Shown: positions 32,101-38,869 of the stretch, in pieces
Layout: each line of letters opens with the position of its first letter
How positions within the stretch are numbered: position 1 is the stretch's first letter
DNA from: Bacteroidia bacterium
GTDB lineage: Bacteria; Bacteroidota; Bacteroidia; Chitinophagales; JAUHXS01
Reading direction: 5' to 3'
NCBI GenBank assembly: GCA_030426955.1
Contig: JAUHXS010000003.1
Span: forward strand, 62,001-126,000
DNA: 64,000 nucleotides
Translations under genes and position numbers: made by a program
The notes under the pieces: generated by a model
Told to the model about the DNA's origin: nothing
Seen by the model: only the letters and a program-made list of their open reading frames with translations
Database searches by the model: none

Positions 32101-33194
32101 ATGGTACAAGTTATACGCAAACTCCATATTTTGATACTTACTCTAATGGCTTTGGGTGGACAGGAAGTATTACACAAAATGATGGGGCTAAAACAGGTGT
32201 GTTGTACAAGCTTAATATAAGCAAAGCAGGTATAATAGAATATGAAGGAGCATTAGTAGATCCGACTGAAGATACAGTTAACCTTGTTGTGGGTTGGAAC
32301 TACTTAGGCTATGTTGGAACACAAAATACATCTATCACAGAAGGGTTGAGCAACTATACACCTAGCAGTGGAGATGTTATTAAAAGTCAATATCAGTCTG
32401 CTATTTACGACCTAGGCTTGGGCTGGTTGGGTAGCTTGGTCAACTTTGAACCAGGAGAGGGCTATATGATTAAAACAGCTACCGAACAAAGTTTCACTTA
32501 TCCTGAATTTGTCAATGGGCTGAATAAAGGAGCAGACGAAAATGAAGGCAGCACGTTATTGGCTAATAGCACTTGGGAAACGCAACCTAATCTATTTGCC
32601 GACAATATGACGATGATTGCACATATTAATAATGATGACGAGCTTTATTCTATCTTCCATTCCAATAATGGATTACTGGGTGCTTTTGTTGGAGAGCAAT
32701 GTCGAGGAATTGCATATCCTCAGTACAACAGTACAACAGATGAGTATGTATATGTGCTAACAGTGAGTGGAAATGATGAGAGCGAAAAGATGAGTTTCAG
32801 GTTTTTCGACATAGAAAACGAGATTCAGTATACCGCTTTTGAATCTACTTCCTTCGAAAACAACAGTATTCAAGGAACGCCTAAGCAACCTTTTGAATTG
32901 ACCTTGTCAAGCGTTGGCTCTGGAAAAGTTGCGTCATCTGACCTGATGGACATATACCCTAATCCTTTTGCAGATCAGACCAATATTGTATTTAACTTGC
33001 CAGAAGCTTTAGATGTAAACATTTCATTAGAAGATTTAAGTGGCAGAATCCTAAGACAATATAATTTGGGAGAACGAACATCAGGTGTTAATTATTTCAA
33101 AATTAATAGTGGCAATTTAGCTTCTGGCATCTATTTTGTTAAGGTGCGAACAAGTGGATTGCAATATGAAGAAAAAGTAATGATTGCTAGGTAA
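23178..33194 (+). CDS. Giant 3338-aa secreted surface protein (FN3-like, three LamG/ConA-like domains, T9SS type A tail)
   Basis: Signal peptide; FN3-like PYVTGLTVTPSATNCEIDLSWDAY; LamG segments LYFDGTDYVEVPHGNYLEVDSAMTLSGWFKFE, VHFDGISNEVMIEQLNLANKSFSIEFYAKR, VSFDGSSDYTVEFWFKSD; tail MDIYPNPFADQTNIVFNLPEALDVNISLEDLSGRIL...GIYFVKVRTSGLQYEEKVMIAR. Confidence 0.92.
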   Translation: MMNKKVLLSSLVTAMVFATFAIKDLSAQTYESSAPGYWELQPQFIDQGGAMNIYFNLEIWDDPNNPWHLEYDHMSQFNLSWDGVIIYRVQHNGIHGDPGLGSAYTVSSPTTTRFESASSYSTYTRTSLEDDITVTYTNTFTYNNTYEVTQVHIRIPYTTDMDFQSAPSLADQFEIYSYYRDRSPSTSSVDDYAGTHYSQTLTYYALEENSSGNDEVDFSITYNSDEGKVDVSFRGEKREGENFYDHLSCIEIHAENLTKETDEIISKIGHNSLGCSQPSGYPTTSFSGVTGESYTFSIKNNDEVYVEQVKRTYPPTSWHYFEYPEPDDDGYFKVQHYFDADDFGDEIRYYITGLYYARDVQGGDNQPVDWWVNESTVETDIDYSLPYVTGLTVTPSATNCEIDLSWDAYTSFGDALRNRVAIYRDGNLITIQNPQVSTTYTDTDVQPGVTYSYQAVAEYERDRNGRLKGNPSGAKNGNIPLPDEPFGLALTQGACASDITVDWGWTGPDPQNFILQRKTSTTGFVVLDDAIPGGARSFIDDNDIVSGELYSYKIAAVDGACSAPGGYTDVVTLTGDTIDISISIAENALQTSKGYFANRTELFWSTTGNNDQYLNRFKIYAREVGSTVAPVLLQTVNESVRTWLHETGDAGVAYEYFVVGERVVSTSCGTLVTSTFEVASLEGFATQGNLPGNELGVAYAVGFRYPTGIVNGNITYSGGVAVPDVKVVAEKYSGNNGNSLYFDGTDYVEVPHGNYLEVDSAMTLSGWFKFEALDQFAVIMEKSGSYGIHIAVDGSGYFYIKNAADHSEHQVSIPASSITTGNWVNITGTYSQATRKIAVYINGDSVNARILSPSLTGIRASSFELSIGRQASTENHYYQGYMDETKLFNRALSAQEVRREAGAVSATNANGLIAYWKMFVGIGNNMYDASHEGSTYHKNDGTIYGANWTTDIPSTTQLGFAGYTDANGNYSINGIGYSGTGENFNIIPSITLGGAVHEFDPSARTLFIGEGNTVQNNIDFEDISSFSFSGNVRFLFDDVEGVPFQSSGSEGIRLYLDGTTVITGANSLPFETDQNGFFDVDVPIGQHFIEFRKNGHVFRDEGRFPATSTWDFQEDLAGVEIWDSTTHTLIGKVVGGTFEAEKPVGFDKTVNNIGKAMFTLTSEDGKIIRNIESDSLTGEFVINLPPKKYISSSVKWVANSVDIINSGDIAPLDLADVFAYNGTYEEDSIFVNDTLVGIDSVFYHVRKDFVHREVPQLVVGDTSGSGISGEMFYQFNRGDTIINIDLSTLPFPAFFSAKDYVLKMTAAEVYTNLDNAETDTVVVTDGQITVNNNIGLGFYVDENGSNVEYGIPEVIDLNTGTLNYTFRAMDPNINEVTSAGLEHTSFTKQLSVTLEVGSYSVSWPNPAMPTEAFPAYVLGAKAIGNSFVTKAPPVVDVILRDPPGSNSYAFWENSVIHTTTEEFYVGGFGNADASFGVGIGTNTLVGGGIMGVGEIAESHLFGTVGFSLSTEVGGGGEVSHSTTFDESIETNADPIQVGSADVFVAKSQNLQSGLSAQVRPVPISECGGNCYGDTMYDAGGGTYRMSRVFQNYLNPVGTPTYLNFSESHIVNVLLPDLELARNSFFNNADYTSNIPPNHPLYGTNNDDPAWEMNATTTNHIRTEIPDFDGMSYTFNWGMDSAKVDSIRHINQQIRLWEEALAMNEIEKWMAKTYSSEGENISMSSGNVLTRSKTTTNSSYSYFSFETSSSISAGMDAAFDGWGLGFEININAEIGMRSSGQNSKGTEESLTTGYVLHDADEDDALSIDVFPSEDKNGVIFSTVGGQTMCPFEDEIVMQYATPALVQTLIDAQNGDIDKAEEEALAFGLIGASQEQAASQAEADEINLSVQRLQALLTAMQGGEVVLSNATLQRDKPTMLINGAKTAQAFNVPADEKANFTLLLQNESETFDHQWYGIQVLDNTNPNGLEISIDGEIINQQREFLVPGGSAIQKVMQVARGPFDYDYTDVQVIIHSTCQYDPTGNAALIVDTVTFDVSFLPTCSDIEIINPDDQWTANNSFDNEFPITVGEYDVNSTGFEKVKLQYKPSSSSSWTLLETYFRDTTISGWTGEPTLPQTGNTVTYNWQLGLLPDGNYDLRAVSECALAEKTSVIHSGVMDRLNPTPFGAPQPSDGILSPGEEISIQFNEIINEGLLSTANFDIRGVLNGGDIRHDASVHFDGISNEVMIEQLNLANKSFSIEFYAKRTQDGVNQVMLSQGLDANTEMSIGFDALNKFYFKLAGKTITANNATDNEWHHYAVTYNRETSDGLVYVDAIMEGVDNSFNVNYTQNEKLYIGKSNTGSGAHFEGNIHEVRIWSKELTLGNINIAAVSRMIGNEVGLLHNWEMEDGFGNLALDKVRGKHAQVNATWVVEPVGYALRLNGEVDQAELLPVSFDGSSDYTVEFWFKSDGGTDEVILSNGTGDFNDVNTSGWSLGIDASGNFYAQSNDEVVNSSISATDGQWHHVALVTKAQGNAILFMDAQEMGSIDNDSLNGFAGPALWIGQQGWFTGAIENNAKQYTGSIDELRLWNAARTLVQIDRDRYNKLSGNEPGLIEYYPFETYTTNAGITTVTSDLGNASTSNLAVNTDMTITGTAALTQVTPTIKLERPIQAVNFTYVVNNDKIIITPNIDDWKIENVQLDFTVSNIQDLNGNTLVSPVTWSAYIDRNQVVWQDQVFNMETEKGVEIMFESAVVNNSGQVANYTISNIPSWLEVSQTSGSVGPLSTALVSFTVPTSVNNGTYQQDILLTTDFGYAERLDVTVKVKQLPPSNWTVTPSNFQNSMNIVGQIAYDGVISRNGDDMLGVFVNNECRGIASLDYLSAYDNYQVFLSIYSNAASGEELEFRIWNAATGAVHTEVTHNLPSSTFVTDAFYGTSATPELFDANNYLAGTLDVPAGWKWVSFNLEGDDLDVVDDLLDNLSPSVGNIIKTRVNVKNGTSYTQTPYFDTYSNGFGWTGSITQNDGAKTGVLYKLNISKAGIIEYEGALVDPTEDTVNLVVGWNYLGYVGTQNTSITEGLSNYTPSSGDVIKSQYQSAIYDLGLGWLGSLVNFEPGEGYMIKTATEQSFTYPEFVNGLNKGADENEGSTLLANSTWETQPNLFADNMTMIAHINNDDELYSIFHSNNGLLGAFVGEQCRGIAYPQYNSTTDEYVYVLTVSGNDESEKMSFRFFDIENEIQYTAFESTSFENNSIQGTPKQPFELTLSSVGSGKVASSDLMDIYPNPFADQTNIVFNLPEALDVNISLEDLSGRILRQYNLGERTSGVNYFKINSGNLASGIYFVKVRTSGLQYEEKVMIAR

Positions 33195-33211
33195 AAGCGT
33201 AAACGTACGTC

Positions 33212-33248
33212 ATACCAGAATCCCGCTTTGGGGCGGGATATCTGGTAT
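33212..33248. repeat. GC-rich interrupted palindrome ATACCAGA-a-TCCCGC-TTTGGG-GCGGGA-ta-TCTGGTAT
   Basis: 8+6 bp complementary arms with a small bulge, just after the giant gene's stop. Confidence 0.75.
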
Positions 33249-33296
33249 CTCGAAGAAAGAGTAAACATTAAAGGTCTAATCGTTAAAACTAAAACA

Positions 33297-34274
33297 ATGA
33301 AAAAGATATCTGTATTAACCGCTGTATTGATTTTTGCTGTGGGAATTATTTTTGCCCAACCCACTTGGACTGTAAATCCAGCAGAATATAACTTAGACTT
33401 TACCATAACGGGTGCAATTAATGTGGGAGGCGCCATATCTGCAGATGAGTCGGACATAGTAGCTGCATTCGATGAGTCTAACGTTGTTCGAGGAGTCGCT
33501 AATGTTGTTTACAATGCTACTGTAGATGAGTATTTTATCAACATGACCATATTTAGCAATACAGTAGGGGATAGCATTTCCTTTAAAATGTATGATGCTA
33601 GTGCGGATCAAGAGATTGATGCAGTTAATTCCAAAATTGCTTTTGAGCCGAATGCGATTATAGGTTCTGTGTTTACGCCCTTTGTCATATCCGATGAAAA
33701 TAAAGTAACAGGAATCGACTTAAACACTTACTCTGTTCAAGAAAACAATACAGCCAATCAAAGTGTAGCAACGATATCAACTATCATGCCAAGCCCATTG
33801 GACATTGCTTTTACGTATAGCTTAGTCGCAGGGGAAGGCGATGCTGACAATGCTAGTTTTGAGATAGAAGGGGATAAACTAATAGCATTAGAATCATTTA
33901 ACTATGAACAAAAAAGTGAATACCTTATTAGACTGAAATCGTCTACTACAAGTCATGGTAGCATAGAAAAGGCTTTTGTGATTAATATCGAAGATGATAC
34001 GAGCGAAACAGCTACCAATCTGTACGATTTAGAAGCTCATAAAGTCAATATTTATCCTAATCCAAGTAGCGGATATGTCTTTATTGAATCAAAAAATTCT
34101 ACTAACACATTAAAGCAAGTGAAAGTATTAAATTCATATGGTCAAATAGTCCAAGTGGAGCATGATATTACCAGTACAATAGCTTTGGATCTAAATAACC
34201 AACCAAAAGGGCATTATTTTATATGGCTTTCCAACGAAGAAGATTCAATTATTAAGAAGATTACACTGAACTAA
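33297..34274 (+). CDS. Secreted protein, cadherin-like segment, T9SS type A tail; shares an N-terminal domain with the giant protein
   Basis: Start chosen at MKKISVLTAVLIFAVGIIFAQ (track start 33228 adds a non-signal extension crossing the palindrome); tail VNIYPNPSSGYVFIES...GHYFIWLSNEEDSIIKKITLN. Confidence 0.85.
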   Translation: MKKISVLTAVLIFAVGIIFAQPTWTVNPAEYNLDFTITGAINVGGAISADESDIVAAFDESNVVRGVANVVYNATVDEYFINMTIFSNTVGDSISFKMYDASADQEIDAVNSKIAFEPNAIIGSVFTPFVISDENKVTGIDLNTYSVQENNTANQSVATISTIMPSPLDIAFTYSLVAGEGDADNASFEIEGDKLIALESFNYEQKSEYLIRLKSSTTSHGSIEKAFVINIEDDTSETATNLYDLEAHKVNIYPNPSSGYVFIESKNSTNTLKQVKVLNSYGQIVQVEHDITSTIALDLNNQPKGHYFIWLSNEEDSIIKKITLN

Positions 34275-34484
34275 GTCTATTCTAGGCTTTTTTAGTTTGG
34301 GTGCTAGAATTTCAATTAAGAGAAGCTACTTTTAGCGAGAGGAAAGTTCAGAAGGAAGAAACCCCATTTGTTTCTTAAAGGCATTATAAACTTAAGATAG
34401 AACTTGTCTAAGCTTTTCAATCTATCGTCGCAATTTACTAATAAACTTTCGTAGTCGTCATTCAGAAGTTCTGTCTTGAGATAG

Positions 34485-34862
34485 TCGCAGACTGTCGAAA
34501 CCAACCAGTCGTTTACGGCAACAGCTAATGGGTCTTACAAAGTGATTGTTACACAAGGATCGTGTACGGATACTTCTGCATGCGAAACAATCACTGGTGT
34601 TGGAATCGCTGAAACGACACTATCCAATGGCATTAGCATCTATCCCAATCCAGCTTCTAATTTAGTTACGATTGCAGTTGGTAATCATGTGTCATACGAT
34701 TTAGAAATCATGGATGTAACAGGCAAGTCAATGACTCTTTTACATGATCGAAAGGGAAGCCTTGAACTGGAGGTCCGTCAATACCCTGCAGGAATTTACT
34801 TTGCTGAAGTAAAAAGTGATAATGGCTTTAAAGAACGGGTAAAGTTTACCATTCGGAAATAA
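34485..34862 (+). pseudogene. 5'-truncated T9SS cargo gene (Ig-like fragment + type A sorting tail)
   Basis: Open frame from 34485 reads SQTVETNQSFTATANGSYKVIVTQGSCTDTSACETITGVGIAETTLSNGISIYPNPASNLVTI...GIYFAEVKSDNGFKERVKFTIRK, with no signal peptide and no plausible start. Confidence 0.6.
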
Positions 34863-34966
34863 AGCGCGGTAATATGTGCTTGGAGCGGTTGCTTTATTGC
34901 AAAATCACTACAGTAGAAAAGTATTAGGTGATGTTTATCAATACTGTGGAGAAATGATATTATTTA

Positions 34967-37036
34967 TTAGCGAATTAGTGTTATGTTTTTATTGAGCTCA
35001 ATATACTTTCCAGAGGTTTTTTCTTTCGCTCTGACATAACACAGGTATGTTCCCTCACTACATACCCTATCTAAATATTTGCCATTCCATACTTTATCGG
35101 AATCATTAAAAATAAGCTTTCCATGACGATCGTAAATATGTATCTCTTCGAGGTTAATATTCTGATAAATTACTTTGAAATAATCGTTAATTCCATCATC
35201 ATTAGGGCTAAAAGAATTGGGAATAAAAACATAATAATCTCCATCAGATACCATACAAGTATCAATATAAATGCTATCCGTGAAAAGACAGTCATTAAAA
35301 ACTACGGAGATACTATAGAGTCCTTTTTTAGATATGGCTATTTGATTAGTAGTATCTCCAGTCGACCAGTTTATTACTTCTGAACCATTCAGATCAATGC
35401 TGATTGTGGTATTTGTATCGCCAAGGGTATCACCCGAGATAGATAAATTATCAAATAAATGATCTACCTCAAAAGTGTCCATACTAGTGCAATCAAATGA
35501 ATCAGTTACTGCTATGTAATACTCACCTGTAGCATATTTGATAAAGGTATCAGTAATTAAAATTCCATTCCACTCCATCTCTTTCCAAGTAGGTTCAAAA
35601 AGGAAAGTTAGTGAGTCACCTTGGCAAAGGGAGGTATCCTCAGTATTCAGATTAATTTTCTGACGAACACTAATTGCTACAGAGTCTTCTATATCGTCAC
35701 AAAACAAACTAAGGGTATAATAATATTTTATTGATTGAGCAGGAAATACATTTGGAGAGGCAACGGAGGTATCTGAAATAAACAAATTGGGTTTCCATGC
35801 TATTGGCAAGTTAGATGATTCAGAAAACCCTATTTGCACTGTATCTCCTAGGCATATAATGGAGTCTGTAAAATTAATGTTTGGAGTATCCACTTCATCG
35901 TGAAATATAGTGTCGTATCTATACAAATTTGGCATTCCTTCTACTAGATAACCTGGAGATAGATTGAGTCCGTTGGAGACGAAACCAGGACTTAGGTAGT
36001 TATTGGGGCGATCAATTCTAGATAAACTGCTAGGTGGAAATCTCGCAATATAGATAGTATCATTTGGGCCGATTTGTGCTCCACCCATAGGAAAAGAATA
36101 CGGAATATGTCTTTCGGTTGCCGAAATAATAGGCGCAAAGCGCTGATAGGTATATACGCCAGAGTTTGGAGGGCTTCCTCCAGCAGTCACATATATTAAG
36201 GAGTCATTAGGAGAGAAAACGACCCCATAATAGTCTCTTGCGGTGGTAGAAATCACTCTCATATTAGATAAGAAGCCTGTATTTCTATCAAAATCAAAAA
36301 TTTGGGCAGAGTTGCCGTACTCAGCGCTTACCAAAGCTTGACCATCATTAGAGGCAATCAGGCATCCACGGTTGCCTACGTTATTTCCCACAAAAGAAAT
36401 AGAAGGAGTATTTGCAACTCCATTTTGGGTTACCAAAAATGCGGCATACATATCAGCTGGGTATTTTCGGGTTACAATCCAATAGTTACCCGTAATGCTA
36501 TGTGATATGGCAGTTAGCTTTTCAGCTACAGAGTCTATTAGGTTAATCATGTTGCCACTAGCACCGAGGCACCTCATATAGGCGGTATCCAGATCGCCAC
36601 GTGGATTAACTACAGTGCCATTTCCAGTGAGTTGCATATTAATTACGATATAGTTGAGTCCTGTGTAAGAACTAGTTGTAGGTCCATCTGTGGTAAAAAT
36701 GTAATACCTATTGGTATCTCCAACAACAGGAGTTATAAGAGCAGATTGAGAAGAGCTGTATCCTCCTAAAAGACCTATTCCGTTGGGCATTATAGAGTCA
36801 AACTTATCCCATACTTGCACTCCATCTGTATAAAATAAAAGATTACCACGACTATCTGACATAGATGAGGCTCCTTCGCCAGTATTAATTTTTGATGTTG
36901 TGGAAACAGTAGTAGGACTTGTATTGAAGTTCAGACCTGCAAAATTCCCAAAGTGCCAGTTGTAATCACTCTTGTTTTGCGATAATAAAGGACCTGCCAC
37001 AGAAAAGCCTATTATGAATATAAATAGTGTTTTCAC
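34967..37036 (-). CDS. Surface protein with CHU_C (T9SS type B) C-terminal domain, paralogue of 16852..18702
   Basis: N-term NWHFGNFAGLNFNTSPTTVS...RGNLLFYTDGVQVWDKFDSIMPNG; C-term FIPNSFSPNDDGINDYFKVIYQNINLEEIHIYDRHGKLIFN. Confidence 0.87.
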   Translation of the reverse strand: MKTLFIFIIGFSVAGPLLSQNKSDYNWHFGNFAGLNFNTSPTTVSTTSKINTGEGASSMSDSRGNLLFYTDGVQVWDKFDSIMPNGIGLLGGYSSSQSALITPVVGDTNRYYIFTTDGPTTSSYTGLNYIVINMQLTGNGTVVNPRGDLDTAYMRCLGASGNMINLIDSVAEKLTAISHSITGNYWIVTRKYPADMYAAFLVTQNGVANTPSISFVGNNVGNRGCLIASNDGQALVSAEYGNSAQIFDFDRNTGFLSNMRVISTTARDYYGVVFSPNDSLIYVTAGGSPPNSGVYTYQRFAPIISATERHIPYSFPMGGAQIGPNDTIYIARFPPSSLSRIDRPNNYLSPGFVSNGLNLSPGYLVEGMPNLYRYDTIFHDEVDTPNINFTDSIICLGDTVQIGFSESSNLPIAWKPNLFISDTSVASPNVFPAQSIKYYYTLSLFCDDIEDSVAISVRQKINLNTEDTSLCQGDSLTFLFEPTWKEMEWNGILITDTFIKYATGEYYIAVTDSFDCTSMDTFEVDHLFDNLSISGDTLGDTNTTISIDLNGSEVINWSTGDTTNQIAISKKGLYSISVVFNDCLFTDSIYIDTCMVSDGDYYVFIPNSFSPNDDGINDYFKVIYQNINLEEIHIYDRHGKLIFNDSDKVWNGKYLDRVCSEGTYLCYVRAKEKTSGKYIELNKNITLIR

Positions 37037-37288
37037 CGTTGTCGACCATAAAATACTTGTTTTCCTTAAAGGTATCGTATCAAAAGAGTAGAGAAGTTAC
37101 ACACCTACAATGATATTAGAAGTAATAATTTGAAGTTGTTTAAGCTCTTAGCCAAAGTGAATTAGTTTTATCAATATAGCGCTGCGAAGTCTAATAAGGA
37201 TTTTGGCTTTCCTCTCGTGGATTCAGTAATTATGCTAAAAGTTACAATGCTATCATATTCCAATTCAAAATATTTGGTTGCTGGAATC

Positions 37289-37415
37289 TCAAATTTTGGT
37301 TGGATCAACCTTGACTATTTTTCCATCTTTAGAAATAATGATTGGACTGTTTTTTAAACGCAATCATTTTCAGATATGCTTTTTTAAGCTCTTGTAGTTG
37401 TTCTTTACCGTCCAT
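37289..37415 (-). pseudogene. Small third ORF of the PIN operon, apparently frameshifted
   Basis: ATG at 37415 overlaps the PIN stop; MDGKEQLQELKKAYLKMIAFKKQSNHYF* in one frame, while the next frame reads KNSPIIISKDGKIVKVDPTKI*; switch lies in an A-run. Confidence 0.4.
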
Positions 37416-37830
37416 ATTTTAACCCTTTTAGATATTCTTCTGCAGTCATAATTGGAATGGCTGATTCTTTGAAGTCTTTACCATTTCTCGTAATTAAGAT
37501 ATTACAGTTCGAGTTTAAGGCGGAATAGTATTGTAAACCATCTTCAAAATCTCTAAAATTCGATAGCAGTCCTCTTTCAATTATTTTTTCAGTTAAACCT
37601 ACTGTTTCGCAGAACACTTTAAGTTTAGAAAGTTTTTCTATAACAACTTTAGGCTTATCATATTTAGAAAGCACATAAAATATTGTAGAATATGACATAG
37701 CTGATATTGCAAGCCTGATCTTTCCCTTATCTGCCAATGTGGCAATCTTTGCAATTGAATCATAAAATGGGACTCTTTCTCCAAGTAAGTCTAAGACGAT
37801 ATTTGTATCTAGAAATAATTTATGCCTCAT
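37405..37830 (-). CDS. PIN-domain ribonuclease toxin (VapC-like)
   Basis: LFLDTNIVLDLLGERVPFYDS; acidic residues and ITRNGKDF typical of PIN domains. Confidence 0.88.
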   Translation of the reverse strand: MRHKLFLDTNIVLDLLGERVPFYDSIAKIATLADKGKIRLAISAMSYSTIFYVLSKYDKPKVVIEKLSKLKVFCETVGLTEKIIERGLLSNFRDFEDGLQYYSALNSNCNILITRNGKDFKESAIPIMTAEEYLKGLKYGR

Positions 37831-38072
37831 TTATGTTTTTTCTCTAAATGCGCTCTGTATTCTTCTTTTACATTCAAATCTATGGGAATACTGACTCCAG
37901 AGGATATACTTTTAATAAATGGAGAAATTTGTATTTCATCTGTACTTGGAGTTGTAAGAGATTGAAGGTACGATTCAATTATTCTAGAAAGGCTTCGCCG
38001 ATGTGCAGTAGCGTATTTCTTAGCCCGTTCTATTATTAATTTATCAAGCTTCAAGGTTAATTTTGTATCCAT
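37827..38072 (-). CDS. Antitoxin, DUF6364/RHH-like
   Basis: MDTKLTLKLDKLIIERAKKYATAHRRSLSRIIESYLQSLT; 4-bp overlap with PIN gene. Confidence 0.8.
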   Translation of the reverse strand: MDTKLTLKLDKLIIERAKKYATAHRRSLSRIIESYLQSLTTPSTDEIQISPFIKSISSGVSIPIDLNVKEEYRAHLEKKHK

Positions 38073-38292
38073 AACATGATTTATACGTGCAAATATATTA
38101 ATATTATACGTATAAATTTAAATTTTGTTGCATTAAATTTAGATAATATTGTTATGTCCCAACTTCATCGTATTAATTCTAATTCTTTGCAATATTTGGT
38201 GGAGAGTGAAAGTGACCGAAATGTCATAGGCTAAAAACTTGGACCTGCAAGAAAAGAATACACGGGGAAAATAGTAATGCATATCAAATCGA

Positions 38293-38428
38293 CTGTCAGT
38301 TCCCCATAAAATAGGACAGTATAAAACTACACAAATTCATGTTTTTTTAAGTATTGAATAGGTATAATATTATTTAAAGCTTCATGAGGTGTGGTATTTT
38401 TAGGTTTGAATATAATCAATTCTGTATG
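38293..38428 (-). pseudogene. IS3-family transposase C-terminal relic with possible IS terminus
   Basis: Minus-strand 38395-38327 reads TTPHEALNNIIPIQYLKKHEFV* (in-frame upstream HTELIIFKPKN), matching the rve-domain C-terminus (RPHEALxxxTPxxY); followed by ACTGTCAGTTCCCCATAAAATAGGACAGT with ACTGTC/GACAGT inverted ends. Confidence 0.65.
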
Positions 38429-38500
38429 ATTCAAAACTGTCACCAGTGTTGTCAGAAAGACTTAAAATTGGAAATAAAAGCATTGTTTAATATTAAAAGT

Positions 38501-38521
38501 GTAACTAATTAGTTACCTTTG
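38501..38521 (+). promoter_or_regulatory. 16-bp perfect palindrome overlapping a Bacteroidota -7 box (TACCTTTG)
   Basis: GTAACTAATTAGTTAC at 38501-38516; TAnnTTTG box at 38514-38521; ATG at 38531. Confidence 0.6.
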
Positions 38522-38530
38522 CGTACATAT

Positions 38531-38869
38531 ATGAAGCGAGAGATAGTTATATATAGACACTATTTCAAGGACTTTTATTCAAAGCAGAATGCAAAAGTCC
38601 GTAAGAAAATAGACTTTGTTTTGAATATACTTCGACATCTGGATATGATTCCAGAACAGTATTTTAAGCATTTAGAAGGGACGAGTGGTTTATATGAAGC
38701 ACGAATAAAGTTGGCAAGCAATATCTTTCGTATTATATGTTTTTTTGATAAGGGTAATCTAATTATTCTGTTAAACGGTTTTCAAAAGAAAACACAGAAG
38801 ACACCAAAGAATGAGATAGAATTAGCCGAACGTTTAAAAAAGGAATACTATGAAAGCAAAAAGAAATAA
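38531..38869 (+). CDS. RelE/HigB-type (Gp49-like) toxin
   Basis: MKREIVIYRHYFKDFYSKQNAKVRKKIDFVL...HLEGTSGLYEARIKLASNIFRIICFFDKGNLIILLNGFQKKTQKTP; ATG at 38531 preferred over the track's TTG at 38519. Confidence 0.88.
   Translation: MKREIVIYRHYFKDFYSKQNAKVRKKIDFVLNILRHLDMIPEQYFKHLEGTSGLYEARIKLASNIFRIICFFDKGNLIILLNGFQKKTQKTPKNEIELAERLKKEYYESKKK

Noticed and set aside
33228-33296. N-terminal extension of the 348-aa ORF
   Set aside because: Extension MGRDIWYLEERVNIKGLIVKTKT crosses the intergenic palindrome and precedes a clear signal peptide at MKKISVLTAVLIFAVGIIFAQ; start moved to 33297.
34316-34504. 62-aa minus-strand ORF upstream of the truncated cargo gene
   Set aside because: No family recognised and no other support; could be a relic of another gene but not claimable from sequence alone.
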